Source: Ancylomarina longa (lineage in GTDB: Bacteria > Bacteroidota > Bacteroidia > Bacteroidales > Marinifilaceae). From it: 64,000 nucleotides of DNA. The notes under the pieces were generated by a model. That model saw only the letters and a list, made by a program, of their open reading frames with translations, did no database searches and was not told the DNA's origin. The translations under genes and the position numbers were made by a program. Positions 46,594-56,858 of the stretch are shown in pieces. The stretch's first letter is position 1. Each line of letters starts with the position of its first letter. The stretch is from the NCBI RefSeq assembly GCF_003996985.1, contig NZ_RJJX01000006.1:62001-126000 (forward strand). The letters run 5' to 3'.

Positions 46594-47466
46594 TTATTGA
46601 GCCAATGCGTTTGCTCCGGATACAATCTCCAAAATCTCGTTGGTAATAGCAGCCTGACGGGCTTTATTGTAAGTTAAATTCAAGTCCTGAATCAAATCAC
46701 TTGCATTATCGGTAGCTTTATGCATTGCCGTCATCCTGGCTCCATGTTCAGAAGCAAAAGAATCCAGCATAGCTTTATAGAATTGAGTTTTCAACGATTT
46801 CGGAATTAAATCTCTTAAAATATCTTCTTGGTTTGGTTCAAAAATATATTCGCTATGAACCATTTCTGTTTCCTTTTCCTGCTCTATTGGCAGAAATTGC
46901 TCAGAGACTAAAACCTGTACTCCGGCGTTTTTAAATTGATTGTAAACCAAATCAACCCTATCGTATTCGCCTGCAACAAAAGCATCCATTATTGATGATG
47001 CGATTTCCGAGACATTAGCATAATTTAAATCATCGAAAATTCTATTTTGTTCCCCAATTACATTGTGAGATTTTTTCAAGATTGCGTAGGCCTGCTTACC
47101 TATTGCCAAAATAGATAAGGTTCCCTTTTGATTTTGTTCCCGATAAGTGTTTTCAGCGAGTTGATTAACCTGTTTAATTACATTTGAATTAAAGGCACCG
47201 CAAAGTCCCTTATTCGAAGTAATTGCAACCAATAAAACCTTGCTTGGTTTTCTTTGTACACCATACAAATTATCATCGGAGTTACTCAAGCTTCCTGTTA
47301 GATTTGATAATATCTCATGAAGTTTATCAGCATAAGGACGAATTTGTACAATTGCATCCTGAGCCTTTTTTAACTTGGCAGCAGATACCATTTTCATCGC
47401 TGCGGTCACCTGTTTGGTTTTCTGCACCGATGAAATACGAGTCCGAATTTCTTTTAAGTTCGCCAT
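46594..47466 (-). CDS. atpG: ATP synthase F1 gamma subunit
   Basis: 290 residues. The N-terminal helix MANLKEIRTRISSVQKTKQVTAAMKMVSAAKLKKAQ and the C-terminal AASEHGARMTAMHKATDNA-like stretch (FASEHGARMTAMHKATDNAS) with YNKARQAAITNEILEIVSGA form the rotor coiled coil. The central Rossmann-like domain has SNKGLCGAFN. It is the rotary shaft linking the c-ring to the alpha3beta3 head. It is the last gene of the operon. Confidence 0.96.
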   Translation of the reverse strand: MANLKEIRTRISSVQKTKQVTAAMKMVSAAKLKKAQDAIVQIRPYADKLHEILSNLTGSLSNSDDNLYGVQRKPSKVLLVAITSNKGLCGAFNSNVIKQVNQLAENTYREQNQKGTLSILAIGKQAYAILKKSHNVIGEQNRIFDDLNYANVSEIASSIMDAFVAGEYDRVDLVYNQFKNAGVQVLVSEQFLPIEQEKETEMVHSEYIFEPNQEDILRDLIPKSLKTQFYKAMLDSFASEHGARMTAMHKATDNASDLIQDLNLTYNKARQAAITNEILEIVSGANALAQ

Positions 47467-47514
47467 TACAACCCTTTTATTGAGTTGGGATGGGTTTTAA
47501 ACCATCCCACTATA

Positions 47515-49119
47515 TTAATTTTTGAATTTTGCAGCAACATCTGCAGCAACAGATTTCATTACCTCTTGAGCTTCAGAAGTATATTTTCCACTTCCCAATT
47601 CCTTCAAAACATCTTTGTGTTTCAATTCCATAAAATCAAGGAAATCTTTCTCGAATTCTTTGACTTGATGAACCGGAACATTACGAAGTAATCCTTGTGA
47701 TCCACAATATAAAATAGCTACTTGTTTATCCACTGTGTAGGGAGAATATTGACCTTGCTTTAAGATCTCAACATTCTTCGAACCTTTATCAAGTACGGCA
47801 AGTGTAGCAGCATCCATATCAGAACCGAACTTGGCAAATGCTTCCAATTCACGATACTGAGCCTGATCTAATTTTAAGGTACCAGCCACTTTCTTCATGG
47901 ATTTGATTTGAGCATTTCCACCAACTCTTGATACCGAAATACCAACATTAATAGCCGGACGAATACCAGCATTAAATAAATCTGATTCCAGGAAGATCTG
48001 TCCATCCGTAATCGAAATTACATTGGTTGGAATATAGGCCGAAACGTCACCAGCTTGTGTTTCGATGATAGGAAGTGCTGTAAGTGAACCTCCACCTTTG
48101 ATGATAGATTCTCCATTTTCATCTTTTGCCTCCTGTAAACTTGCTGGTAGATCATTCATCTGACGAGCAATTTCGTCAGAATTAATGATTTTAGCCGCAC
48201 GCTCCAATAAACGAGAGTGCAAATAGAATACATCTCCAGGATATGCTTCACGTCCTGGTGGACGACGCAATAATAACGAAACCTCACGATAGGAAACCGC
48301 CTGTTTCGACAAATCATCGTAGATGATTAAAGCCGGACGACCTGTATCGCGGAAAAATTCCCCTATCGATGCACCTGCAAATGGAGCATAAAACTGCAAG
48401 GCGGCAGGATCAGCAGCCGTAGCAGAGACTATCGTTGTATATGCCATAGCACCCTTTTCTTCGAGGGTTTTTGCAATATTTGCAACTGTTGAACCTTTTT
48501 GTCCAATAGCAACATAGATACAATATACAGGTTCTCCTTTGTCGTAAAATTCCTTTTGATTAAGAATGGTATCAATGGCAATTGCAGTTTTTCCTGTCTG
48601 TCGGTCACCGATAATCAACTCACGCTGTCCCCTTCCAATCGGAATCATAGCATCGATTGCCTTCAAACCAGTTTGCAAAGGCTCATTTACAGGCTGGCGA
48701 TAGATAACCCCGGGAGCTTTGCGTTCCAAAGGCATTTCGTATGTCTTCCCTTCAATAGCGCCTTTTCCATCAATCGGTTCACCAATTGTGTTGATTACAC
48801 GTCCCAACATACCTTCTCCAACATTGATGGAAGCAATACGCTTGGTTCTTTTAACAACATCACCTTCTTTAATACCTTGTGATTCTCCCAAAAGTACTGC
48901 ACCAATATTATCCTCTTCTAAATTTAGAACAATACCAATAACACCATTTTGAAATTCGATCAGCTCGTTGGATTCAACGTTTGATAAACCGTAGATCCGG
49001 GCAATACCATCCCCAACTTGTAATACGGTTCCAACTTCTTCCAGTTCTGCTTCGGTCTTTAATCCTTCTAATTGCTGCTTTAGAATTTCCGAAACTTCTG
49101 CAGGTTTAATACTAGCCAT
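47515..49119 (-). CDS. atpA: ATP synthase F1 alpha subunit
   Basis: 534 residues. It shows the Walker [49 protein letters not shown] and [14 protein letters not shown] with the arginine finger region. It carries the non-catalytic nucleotide sites of F1. It lies 48 bases upstream of atpG and 43 bases downstream of atpH, within the operon. The length is slightly above the 500-513 usual because of a C-terminal extension. Confidence 0.97.
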   Translation of the reverse strand: MASIKPAEVSEILKQQLEGLKTEAELEEVGTVLQVGDGIARIYGLSNVESNELIEFQNGVIGIVLNLEEDNIGAVLLGESQGIKEGDVVKRTKRIASINVGEGMLGRVINTIGEPIDGKGAIEGKTYEMPLERKAPGVIYRQPVNEPLQTGLKAIDAMIPIGRGQRELIIGDRQTGKTAIAIDTILNQKEFYDKGEPVYCIYVAIGQKGSTVANIAKTLEEKGAMAYTTIVSATAADPAALQFYAPFAGASIGEFFRDTGRPALIIYDDLSKQAVSYREVSLLLRRPPGREAYPGDVFYLHSRLLERAAKIINSDEIARQMNDLPASLQEAKDENGESIIKGGGSLTALPIIETQAGDVSAYIPTNVISITDGQIFLESDLFNAGIRPAINVGISVSRVGGNAQIKSMKKVAGTLKLDQAQYRELEAFAKFGSDMDAATLAVLDKGSKNVEILKQGQYSPYTVDKQVAILYCGSQGLLRNVPVHQVKEFEKDFLDFMELKHKDVLKELGSGKYTSEAQEVMKSVAADVAAKFKN

Positions 49120-49162
49120 ATTTAATTGTTATTTAGTCAGAGTTTTTAATCTGATTATAATT

Positions 49163-49711
49163 CTAATTGCTATAATTTGAAAGTAATTCTCGCTTTATTT
49201 GATTCAACTGAGTACTTACACTTGCATCCAACTGTTGATCTTCTACACGAATTACAAAACCACCAATAATATCCTCATCTATAACTTCCTTCAATTCTAT
49301 TTGAGAATCAAAAGACTTAGCAAGAAGATCCTTTAATTGATTTCGCACGGTTAACTCCATTTCACTAGCCGAAGTTAGAGTTGCTGATAATATTCCCTGA
49401 TCTTTGCGACACAAGACCAAAAAATTTCGGGATATATCCTTTAAATAAGCTTCTCTGCGATTTTGAACAACCAAGTCGAGAAATTTAAGCGTATCAATAT
49501 CTACCTTTCCTTCAAAAATTCGTTGTATCGCTAATCTTTTCTGAGAAGTTTTCGCCACCGGACTTTCCAGCATCAACCAAAAATCTCCACTTTCATTACA
49601 TAAATCTTCAACTAAATGAATATCTGCAATGAAAGTTTCAAGTCTATTTTTCTCCTTCCCCAATTGAAAAAGAGCTTTTGCATAACGAACCGAGATCTTA
49701 CTTTCGTTCAT
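49163..49711 (-). CDS. atpH: ATP synthase F1 delta subunit
   Basis: 182 residues. The N-terminal helical domain (MNESKISVRYAKALFQLGKEKNRLE) and the C-terminal conserved GGFVIRVEDQQLDASVSTQLNQIKREL are typical of delta/OSCP. It holds F1 to the peripheral b stalk. It is spaced 49 bases from atpF. Confidence 0.92.
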   Translation of the reverse strand: MNESKISVRYAKALFQLGKEKNRLETFIADIHLVEDLCNESGDFWLMLESPVAKTSQKRLAIQRIFEGKVDIDTLKFLDLVVQNRREAYLKDISRNFLVLCRKDQGILSATLTSASEMELTVRNQLKDLLAKSFDSQIELKEVIDEDIIGGFVIRVEDQQLDASVSTQLNQIKRELLSNYSN

Positions 49712-49760
49712 AAATTGAAGTTTTATCTAGTCATGAGGCGAACTCATACAATATTCTTTC

Positions 49761-50255
49761 TTAGTTTAATTTTACTTCGTCCATTAACTTTTTGAAGTAA
49801 TCCTTTTGTTTCTGATCATCGGCAAACTGCTGACGAAGCACCTTTTCTGCAATTTCTACAGAAAGACTAGCTACCAAAGTTTTAATTTCGCTTAAAGCTG
49901 CTGTTTTTTCGCCCTCAATATTTCGTCGCGCTGTTTCAATAACTTTATCCGCCTCTTGAATAGCTTTTTGTTTAGCCTCATTAACAATTTTACTACTCAT
50001 GTCTTTTGCTTCCACAAACATTGCTTCCCGCTCTTTTCTAGCTTCCTGAAGAATTTTTTCATTATCGGCTTTTAATTCAGCCATTTCCTCTTTGGCGCGA
50101 TCAGCAGAACGTAGCGCATCACTAATAGACGTTTCACGTTCTTTTAAGGCATCCAATATTGGTTTCCAGGCAAACTTTTTCAGGATAAACAAAACAATGG
50201 CAAATGCCAAAAACATCCAAATAAAGGTTCCTAATTCCGGTGTTACCAAGCCCAT
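49761..50255 (-). CDS. atpF: ATP synthase Fo b subunit
   Basis: 164 residues: one membrane helix (about 10-27, TFIWMFLAFAIVLFILKKFAW), then a long charged coiled coil rich in Glu, Lys and Ala with KERETSISDALRSADRAKEEM. It forms the peripheral stalk, probably as a homodimer since no b' gene is seen. Confidence 0.92.
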   Translation of the reverse strand: MGLVTPELGTFIWMFLAFAIVLFILKKFAWKPILDALKERETSISDALRSADRAKEEMAELKADNEKILQEARKEREAMFVEAKDMSSKIVNEAKQKAIQEADKVIETARRNIEGEKTAALSEIKTLVASLSVEIAEKVLRQQFADDQKQKDYFKKLMDEVKLN

Positions 50256-50357
50256 ATTCTTCTTATTTTAATTCACAAAATGTGTGATGATTTAAAAATC
50301 AATAGTATCCGTAATTTGCCGCAGACAACCTCTTCTGGCAAATTACGGAACCTGCTA

Positions 50358-50627
<270 letters not shown>

Positions 50628-50672
50628 TTAATGAATAAAAACTATAATTTCTTCGTTTCCGAAGTATTTTAT

Positions 50673-51758
50673 TTAATGATGCTCTTCTGTTGCCATACCA
50701 AAGTACAGCGCAGAAAGAAGTGTAAATACATATGCCTGAATCAAAGCCACCAGAAGTTCCAGTAAAGTCATAAAAATCATAAACAACACAGAAATTACTG
50801 AAGCCCCTAAACCCAATGAAAGATTGACCTGACCAAAAATAAAAATCAAACTTACAAATGCCATAATAATCATGTGACCTGCTGCAATATTTGCAAAAAG
50901 CCGGACCATTAAAACGAATGGTTTCGTAAACAAACCCATTATTTCAACAATAGGCATTAAAGGAATAGGAAATTTTAACCACCAAGGTACACCTGGAGTA
51001 TTAACCATATGAACCCAATAGGCTTTGTTTCCATTAATTGATGTGATAATAAATGTAAATAATGCCAATACTAATGTAATGGTGATATTTCCGGTGACAT
51101 TAGCTCCTCCCGGTAATAGTGGTACAATTCCCATTAAATTATTGAGCCAAATGAAAAAGAAAATAGTCAGTAAGTAAGGCATGAATTTTTCAAATTTCTT
51201 TTCTCCTATTGCTGGTTTTGCAATTTCATCGCGTACAAATAAAATGATTGGCTCTACCAATGATTGCATTCCTTTGGGAGCTTGACCTTTTCTTTGTTTG
51301 TAGGATTTGGCAACAGATATGAACACCCAAAGAAGAATGAACATACTTGTTAGCATGGCCACAACATTCTTGGTCATCGAAACATCCAACGGGCGAATCT
51401 GCTTGCCAGCTACTGTTTCCACAATCTTTCCTTTATAATCTCCTGTCTTTGCAATTTCAAAGCGCTGGTAGGATTCATGTCCATGATGAAACTTAGAGGA
51501 CATAAACACGTGTAAACCTGAATATTTAGAATATACAATTACAGGTAAAGGTGCTGTAAAATGAAAATCACCAGTAGAAAACACATGCCATTCATAAGCA
51601 TCTGCAATATGACCCAGAATAAAATTTCCGGGTTCAAACTTTTCTTGTTCGTGAGTTGTTTGATGAGCATTCCCATCATGTTCATCATCTGAGGCAAACG
51701 CAGGTGATACGCTTGCAATAAAAAAGAAAATCAACAGAAATCGATGAATATTTTTCAT
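50673..51758 (-). CDS. atpB: ATP synthase Fo a subunit, extended N-terminus
   Basis: 361 residues, about 100 more than the E. coli protein. It begins with a signal-peptide-like helix (MKNIHRFLLIFFFIASVSPAFA) and a His-rich periplasmic stretch, as usual for Bacteroidota. The essential Arg is in VLMVRLFANIAAGHMI, and the C-terminal helix has LIQAYVFTLLSALY. It forms the proton half-channels against the c-ring. Confidence 0.94.
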   Translation of the reverse strand: MKNIHRFLLIFFFIASVSPAFASDDEHDGNAHQTTHEQEKFEPGNFILGHIADAYEWHVFSTGDFHFTAPLPVIVYSKYSGLHVFMSSKFHHGHESYQRFEIAKTGDYKGKIVETVAGKQIRPLDVSMTKNVVAMLTSMFILLWVFISVAKSYKQRKGQAPKGMQSLVEPIILFVRDEIAKPAIGEKKFEKFMPYLLTIFFFIWLNNLMGIVPLLPGGANVTGNITITLVLALFTFIITSINGNKAYWVHMVNTPGVPWWLKFPIPLMPIVEIMGLFTKPFVLMVRLFANIAAGHMIIMAFVSLIFIFGQVNLSLGLGASVISVLFMIFMTLLELLVALIQAYVFTLLSALYFGMATEEHH

Positions 51759-51955
51759 ATGTAAATGACTTGCTTAAAATTATCTTCCCTAGAATCTAAG
51801 AGAAATGACCCAATGACCTAACACAACCTTTGTTTCAAAAACTAAATTTTGTCAACCGAAATAATTGATTTAGGATTTAATTCATCAATCTATTACGGTC
51901 TCAAAAATTATTCCCCAAATTTAATAAAAAAAGCACTCGCTCAGACTTTTTAATA

Positions 51956-52348
51956 TCATTTAACATTTCCGGCATTTAGTGATTTTATCAAGGCAATTAC
52001 TTCATAAATCGTATAAACGATATAACAAAAGGCAAAAAACAACACGAAACTTAGTGCCTGAGCTCTATTTAATAATACATAAACCAAAATGAATGTTAAA
52101 TTCAAACCCAACTTAACACCAAACCAAAGCATGTAATTTGTAAAAAAAGCACGTGGATTTCCTTTGGATGACTTTAATAGTTTATAATGCTGAATGGTAT
52201 TAAAAAGGAGAAAATATATTATCACAAAGGGAAATATATAATTGAACCACTCCTTTAAAACGGTAAGGTACATTATCGTTGATAAAACAAAAAGAACGGC
52301 TGTAATTATTAGTAATCTAAACACATACCTTTTAAAAATCTTCTCCAT
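51956..52348 (-). CDS. AtpI-like four-helix membrane protein
   Basis: 130 residues with four predicted membrane helices and Lys/Arg-rich ends (MEKIFKRYVFRLLIITAVLF...). Its only recognisable feature is position: between atpZ and atpB, exactly where AtpI is found in other bacteria. AtpI-type proteins help c-ring assembly or Mg2+ supply. Sequence similarity to AtpI itself is not obvious to me, so the role is inferred from context and topology. Confidence 0.6.
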   Translation of the reverse strand: MEKIFKRYVFRLLIITAVLFVLSTIMYLTVLKEWFNYIFPFVIIYFLLFNTIQHYKLLKSSKGNPRAFFTNYMLWFGVKLGLNLTFILVYVLLNRAQALSFVLFFAFCYIVYTIYEVIALIKSLNAGNVK

Positions 52349-52364
52349 GAATAATATATAAAAT

Positions 52365-52613
52365 TTACTTATTAGGCTTTAACAGATCCCTTAAAGCAAA
52401 ATATAATGATAAAAAAACACCACCTATTGCACCAATAATGGTAAACAATGGGAATTCATTCCCGAGATATTGATCCAGCTTAATTCCTGCATATAAAACA
52501 ACTAGAATTATTGCCATCATCTGAAAAGCCAATCCGGAATATCGTAATACTCCATCTAATTGCTTCTTTTTCTTAGAGAAGGAGTTTTCTGTGTCTTTAT
52601 TTTTCTTTGACAT
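52365..52613 (-). CDS. atpZ: AtpZ/AtpI family protein
   Basis: 82 residues from the ATG at 52613 (MSKKNKDTENSFSKKKKQLD). This start overlaps the last 17 bases of the bactofilin gene; upstream ATGs in the same frame lie deeper in that gene and are unlikely. Two membrane helices (YSGLAFQMMAIILVVLYAGIKL and PLFTIIGAIGGVFLSLYFAL) match the AtpZ family, which in Bacillus acts with AtpI in Mg2+/Ca2+ transport or assembly. It leads the ATP synthase genes. Confidence 0.82.
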   Translation of the reverse strand: MSKKNKDTENSFSKKKKQLDGVLRYSGLAFQMMAIILVVLYAGIKLDQYLGNEFPLFTIIGAIGGVFLSLYFALRDLLKPNK

Positions 52614-52989
52614 CCTTTTTAGGGGCATTTTCACCCATTTTACATGAACCAGTAAATTTAGCTCCAGGTTCAACAGCGATTTTTGCTGTTGTGATATTAC
52701 CTAGAATTATACAGCTAGCCTTTAAGTTTACCATTTCACTAGCAATAATATTTCCTTCTACTTTACCAGATACATCTATGGTCTTGCAGTGAATATCACC
52801 CTCTATTTTTCCAGTATTACCCACCACTACTTTTCCTGCAACCTGCATTTTGCCATTTAAATAGCCATCTATTCTGATATCACGGGATGCTTGCACATCA
52901 CCTTTTATAGAAGTTCCATCACAAATTAAATTAACTGCGGTTTGTTGTACGTCGTTGCTTTTGCTCATTTTATTTTTTTTACTAAACAT
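52597..52989 (-). CDS. Bactofilin (polymer-forming cytoskeletal protein)
   Basis: 130 residues. The bactofilin core is a right-handed beta helix of short repeats: INLICDGTSIKGDVQASRDI-type, RIDGYLNGKMQVAGKVVVGN, TGKIEGDIHCKTIDVSGKVEG and so on. A charged N-terminus (MFSKKNKMSKSND; Met8 is another possible start) and Lys-rich tail flank it. Bactofilins form filaments that position cell-envelope machinery. The atpZ start overlaps its end by 17 bases, so the two are translationally linked and it heads the ATP synthase operon. Confidence 0.88.
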   Translation of the reverse strand: MFSKKNKMSKSNDVQQTAVNLICDGTSIKGDVQASRDIRIDGYLNGKMQVAGKVVVGNTGKIEGDIHCKTIDVSGKVEGNIIASEMVNLKASCIILGNITTAKIAVEPGAKFTGSCKMGENAPKKDVKEK

Positions 52990-53272
52990 TTTAAAATTGT
53001 ATTGAGATCGGCCTTTGTAGAAGAGCTTTTCCGGAATGAGTATGTTTTTTTAGGAAAATTCTTTCCACTTCATCTTTAATAAATCTTCTAACAAATATTT
53101 CCAATTTATTGGATATTTCGGCTAATAGTTCAAATTACTAACTTAAAAGATCAGAAATTAGTATTTATTTCACCCCCTTATAATTAGTAAAATGCCTGTT
53201 TGATATGCAAAACATACAAATATAAATAATAGAATGAGAAATCCCACTTTACGAAGCCGTTCTAAAACAACA
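52990..53272. other. Intergenic region upstream of the ATP synthase operon
   Basis: Non-coding AT-rich DNA. A TATATTTG on the minus strand (53217-53224) is the only match to the -7 consensus and lacks a good -33 partner, so the operon promoter is not settled. Confidence 0.45.
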
Positions 53273-53296
53273 AAAGACCTCAAAATTGAGGTCTTT
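53273..53296 (-). terminator. Terminator of fabH
   Basis: 11-bp perfect stem AAAGACCTCAA / TTGAGGTCTTT with a 2-base loop, 28 bases after the fabH stop. It ends the fabH transcript before the ATP synthase operon. Confidence 0.85.
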
Positions 53297-53324
53297 CATT
53301 TTATAATGTGAAATTTGAATATTC

Positions 53325-54323
53325 CTATTTAGGATCGTATCCCCATTTTACAAGGATAGCTCCCCAGGTAAAACCAGCACCAAAGGCTGAAAGAATTAGG
53401 TTGTCACCTTTTCTTAATCTGTCTTCCCATTCCCATAAACACAATGGAAGAGTTGCAGAGGTAGTGTTACCGTATTTCTCTATATTAATCATTACTTTAT
53501 CCTTAACCAAGCCCATTCTTTGGGCAGTAGCCTCAATAATTCTGTTGTTAGCCTGATGTGGAACCAACCAAGCTAAATCATCAGCAGTAAGATTGTGTTT
53601 CTTCATCATTTCAACAGAAACATCAGCCATGTTAGAAACGGCATGTTTAAATACATGTTTTCCTTCCTGATAGATAAAGTGCTCTCGGGCATCTACTGTT
53701 CCATGTGATGCTGGCTTGCAAGATCCTCCTGCCTTTTGATGCAAGTGCTTACGTCCAAATCCCTGGGTATGAAGAATAGCATCTATCACTCCGACTTCTT
53801 CGGTAGTTGGTTCCAACATTATAGCTGCTGAACCATCACCAAAAATTGGGCAAGTTTGACGATCTGTATAATCCACTATTGATGACATCTTTTCGGCACC
53901 AACAACAATTACCTTTTTATACATACCAGACTCTACATACTTGGCAGCAGTTGCTAATGAAAACATAAAACCGGAGCAACCTGCATTTATATCAAAACTA
54001 AACGCATCATTAATTCCAACTTTATCACTAATAATGTTAGCGGTTGCAGGAAATGGCATATCTGGAGTCACTGTTGCGCAAATCAATAAATCAACCTCTT
54101 CAGGTGATGTATTCGTCTTTTTTAAAAGATCTGCAACGGCCTTTGCCCCTAAATCAGATGATCCTTTTCCCTCTCCTTTTAGAATTCTTCTTTCTTTAAT
54201 ACCAATGCGAGACATGATCCATTCATCAGATGTATCAACCATCGTACTCAATTCGTCATTGGTAAGAATATAGTCGGGTAAATATGCCCCAACTCCCGTT
54301 ATAACTGCATTAATTTTTGACAT
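53325..54323 (-). CDS. fabH: 3-oxoacyl-ACP synthase III
   Basis: 332 residues. It shows the catalytic Cys116 in [11 protein letters not shown], the His in [12 protein letters not shown] and the Asn in [13 protein letters not shown], in the expected order for a KASIII. It condenses acetyl-CoA (or a branched acyl-CoA) with malonyl-ACP to start fatty acid synthesis in the cytosol; branched starters would suit Bacteroidota lipids, but substrate choice is not visible. The gene comes after rpmF, as is common, though with 342 bases between. It has its own terminator. Confidence 0.94.
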   Translation of the reverse strand: MSKINAVITGVGAYLPDYILTNDELSTMVDTSDEWIMSRIGIKERRILKGEGKGSSDLGAKAVADLLKKTNTSPEEVDLLICATVTPDMPFPATANIISDKVGINDAFSFDINAGCSGFMFSLATAAKYVESGMYKKVIVVGAEKMSSIVDYTDRQTCPIFGDGSAAIMLEPTTEEVGVIDAILHTQGFGRKHLHQKAGGSCKPASHGTVDAREHFIYQEGKHVFKHAVSNMADVSVEMMKKHNLTADDLAWLVPHQANNRIIEATAQRMGLVKDKVMINIEKYGNTTSATLPLCLWEWEDRLRKGDNLILSAFGAGFTWGAILVKWGYDPK

Positions 54324-54665
54324 TGTTTTAGCTTACTTCGTTTTCATCAAATAGATTCAATCGGCAATTATACTACAAATCATTTCTATTTCAAATGACA
54401 ACTTACATGCTTTGAGACATTTCCAGAAACATCGCACCAATTCTTACTTACTCATAAATTAGGAGCAAACAAGTAGTTTTAATATCCCTAATTACGGAAA
54501 GTATTAATTAAAGAAACCTTAAGTATTATTTCAATTAAAACAAATACCTAACAATATCTTCAGTTGCCTTCAAAAAAAATATTCGCCATGAAGCAAATTT
54601 GCTCCAAAGAATAATCTAAGGAGCAAATTCACATATTGCGTCGAATCTAAATAGTTATACTTAGA
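54324..54665. other. Intergenic region between rpmF and fabH
   Basis: Non-coding. It holds one hairpin at 54596-54629 near rpmF. No promoter with a clear TAnnTTTG was found for fabH. Confidence 0.5.
54596..54629 (-). terminator. Possible terminator or stable hairpin after rpmF
   Basis: 10-bp perfect stem AATTTGCTCC / GGAGCAAATT with a 14-base loop, 37 bases after the rpmF stop. No good T-run follows, so it may protect the mRNA end or be only weakly terminating. Confidence 0.45.
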
Positions 54666-54851
54666 TTATGCTGTAACTTCTTTTTCAATCGCTAATTTGC
54701 CTCTGTAATAACCGCACTCAGGGCAAACAGTGTGATATTTAACAGTTGCTCCACAATTTGAGCAAGATGCTAAAGTGGCAGGAGTTGTTTTAAGATGAGT
54801 TCTTCTCTTATTTCTTCTCTGCTTCGACGTTCTGTGTTTTGGATGTGCCAT
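54666..54851 (-). CDS. rpmF: 50S ribosomal protein L32
   Basis: 61 residues: MAHPKHRTSKQRRNKRRTH at the N-terminus, then the zinc cysteines in CSNCGATVKYHTVCPECG. Sequence and length are diagnostic for bL32. It lies 16 bases downstream of yceD, the conserved yceD-rpmF pair. Having all four Cys, it is the zinc-binding form. Confidence 0.97.
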   Translation of the reverse strand: MAHPKHRTSKQRRNKRRTHLKTTPATLASCSNCGATVKYHTVCPECGYYRGKLAIEKEVTA

Positions 54852-54867
54852 TTTTCAACCTATTTAA

Positions 54868-55404
54868 CTAGTTATTATCAATCAATTTTCTTAAATCATT
54901 CCATCTCGGATCAATCTTTTCATCTTCATTCACCGAGAAGTCATTTAGTTTCTGAATCATTTCCTTGTTACAAGTACTCTCTCCATTCTCATCATCAGGA
55001 TGGATGAAGCTTAGAGGTAAGTTTAAAGTAAACAATTCGTATATGTATTGTGATATTGGTATCTCATTTTCTGAATCTGAAATAACTATCACATCTTCAG
55101 CTAATTCTTCGTGCTCTTCTCCAAACTTAACGAACAAGGAATTTTCACCTTTCACGTTAATTTCCATAGGATCGAGACAGCGATCACAAGCTACATTTAA
55201 TTTTCCTTCCAACTCAAAACTCAGCGTAGTCACCAGGCTTTTCTTATTGAAGCTAACTTTAATTTTTGCTTCCCCCTGGTAAACCTCCTCGGTTTGAAAT
55301 TGCTTAAAGAATTCTTCATCAATGGAAAAATCAAATTCATGCATCCCATCTTTCAATCCTTTAAAAGGAATCGTATATTTTGCTAAATATTCCAAAATAT
55401 CCAA
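54868..55404 (-). CDS. YceD/DUF177 family protein
   Basis: 178 residues. Conserved features are YTIPFKGLKDGMHEFDF near the start, and the paired cysteines of LNVACDRCLDPMEI followed by an acidic, mostly helical tail ending PRWNDLRKLIDNN. YceD is linked with 23S rRNA maturation and is nearly always encoded next to rpmF, as here. A -7-like element (TACTTTTG) sits 12 bases upstream of the start, implying a very short leader. Confidence 0.88.
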   Translation of the reverse strand: MDILEYLAKYTIPFKGLKDGMHEFDFSIDEEFFKQFQTEEVYQGEAKIKVSFNKKSLVTTLSFELEGKLNVACDRCLDPMEINVKGENSLFVKFGEEHEELAEDVIVISDSENEIPISQYIYELFTLNLPLSFIHPDDENGESTCNKEMIQKLNDFSVNEDEKIDPRWNDLRKLIDNN

Positions 55405-55415
55405 ATAAAACTTTG

Positions 55416-55423
55416 CAAAAGTA
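55416..55423 (-). promoter_or_regulatory. Candidate -7 element for yceD-rpmF
   Basis: TACTTTTG on the minus strand, identical to the -7 of the U32, KamA-like and Na/Pi promoters. The leader would be only a few bases, so either the mRNA is almost leaderless or translation starts later. Confidence 0.4.
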
Positions 55424-55592
55424 TAAAAATTAATAAAACATTTTCACAATTGATCGTATCTTTTTTGGCAACTTCAGTTAATTATCCATCTGAATTCCAG
55501 TTTCAATACAATAAACTCCCAAAACGGGCTGCAAAAATAGTCAGTTCTTTTATGCTTTCAAAAAAAAATGAAGTATTTGAAAGCTAATTAGT

Positions 55593-56777
55593 TCATTTTG
55601 TTGGTAAAATGATTCGAAACAGAGTTCCCTTCCCAATTTCAGAACTTACAACAAAAATTTTACCTCTATGATAGTTCTCTATAATTCGCTTTGACAGTGA
55701 TAAACCCAAGCCCCAACCTCTTTTCTTAGAGGTGAATCCTGGTTTGAATATAGTTTTGTGATGTTTCTTTGTTATTCCTTTCCCCGTATCCCGAATATCC
55801 AAAACCAATTGTTCTCCTTTTTCGAATAATGAAAAGCGCAAAACTCCTTTGCCATCCATTGCATCCACTGCATTTTTAGTCAGATTTTCGATTACCCAGG
55901 AAAATAATTCAGCGTTAACAGGAATATTTTCTTTACTCGACCTTTTATCCTCCAAAATAAAATCCACCTTACCGGAGGTTCTTTTTTTGAGATATTCGAT
56001 GCTGTTATTTAATTGCAGCATTAGATTACCTGGCTTTAAAACCGGTTTAGAACCAATTTTTGAGAAACGCTCTGTAATAACCTCCAGTCGGCTGACATCT
56101 TTGGCCATTTCTTTGGCAAGATGATCATCCAAATTCCCCAATTTGATCAATTCCATCCAGGCCATTAAGGAACTAATTGGCGTTCCCAGTTGGTGAGCCG
56201 TTTCTTTCGACATGCCCACCCAAACTTGATTTTGTTCCGCTGATTTAGAATAGGAAAATGCAATAAAGGCAATTAAAATAAACGTAATGATGGCTCCCAG
56301 TTGAATGAACGGATACCAGGCTAAATGATTCAAGAGGCTGGAATCATCGAAATAAATATAATTTTTGCCATTCACCAGATCCACTTCGATGGAATGATTT
56401 TCCTCCTTCATTGCCCGAAGTTTCTTTCGGAGGATTTTATCTTTTTTCTGCTCGGATACTTTAATATTTCTATAATCGATTATATTCCCACTATCGTCAA
56501 CCAAAATAACCGGTATGGTTTCATTTTGCTCCAGAATACGGTTGATTAAGGAAACATCCTGATCGGGATTTAATTGCAGACTTCGGATTCCTTCTGCCCA
56601 CAATTCTACTTTTTTTACTTCCTCTCTCCCCAATTTTTTCACCAAATTATTCGTGTAAAAAATTGATCCGGTAATGATGAAGATAGCAATCAGTAGAAAA
56701 TAGTATTTCCAGTTTCTATTTTTAAGGTAGATGTCCAAAACAGTTGGTTGAATGGTTTCCTTTAAAGGTAACGACAA
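55593..56777 (-). CDS. Membrane sensor histidine kinase
   Basis: 394 residues. Membrane helices at about 25-42 and 153-176 bracket a periplasmic sensor domain of about 110 residues. The dimerisation box contains phospho-acceptor His195 in SKETAHQLGTPISSLM (HisKA-like), and the HATPase domain has ENLTKNAVDAM (N box), DIRDTGKGI (G1) and GWGLGLSLSKRII (G2). No response regulator gene is adjacent, so the partner must be elsewhere. Spacing to mnmH, which is transcribed into it, is 81 bases; they may or may not be one unit. Confidence 0.9.
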   Translation of the reverse strand: MSLPLKETIQPTVLDIYLKNRNWKYYFLLIAIFIITGSIFYTNNLVKKLGREEVKKVELWAEGIRSLQLNPDQDVSLINRILEQNETIPVILVDDSGNIIDYRNIKVSEQKKDKILRKKLRAMKEENHSIEVDLVNGKNYIYFDDSSLLNHLAWYPFIQLGAIITFILIAFIAFSYSKSAEQNQVWVGMSKETAHQLGTPISSLMAWMELIKLGNLDDHLAKEMAKDVSRLEVITERFSKIGSKPVLKPGNLMLQLNNSIEYLKKRTSGKVDFILEDKRSSKENIPVNAELFSWVIENLTKNAVDAMDGKGVLRFSLFEKGEQLVLDIRDTGKGITKKHHKTIFKPGFTSKKRGWGLGLSLSKRIIENYHRGKIFVVSSEIGKGTLFRIILPTK

Positions 56778-56858
56778 ATCGGATGAATTCTTATTTCGAA
56801 TTCAAAAAATCCAGATAAGAACTGAATATTAACAAGGATTCATTCGCTTATTAATCGA

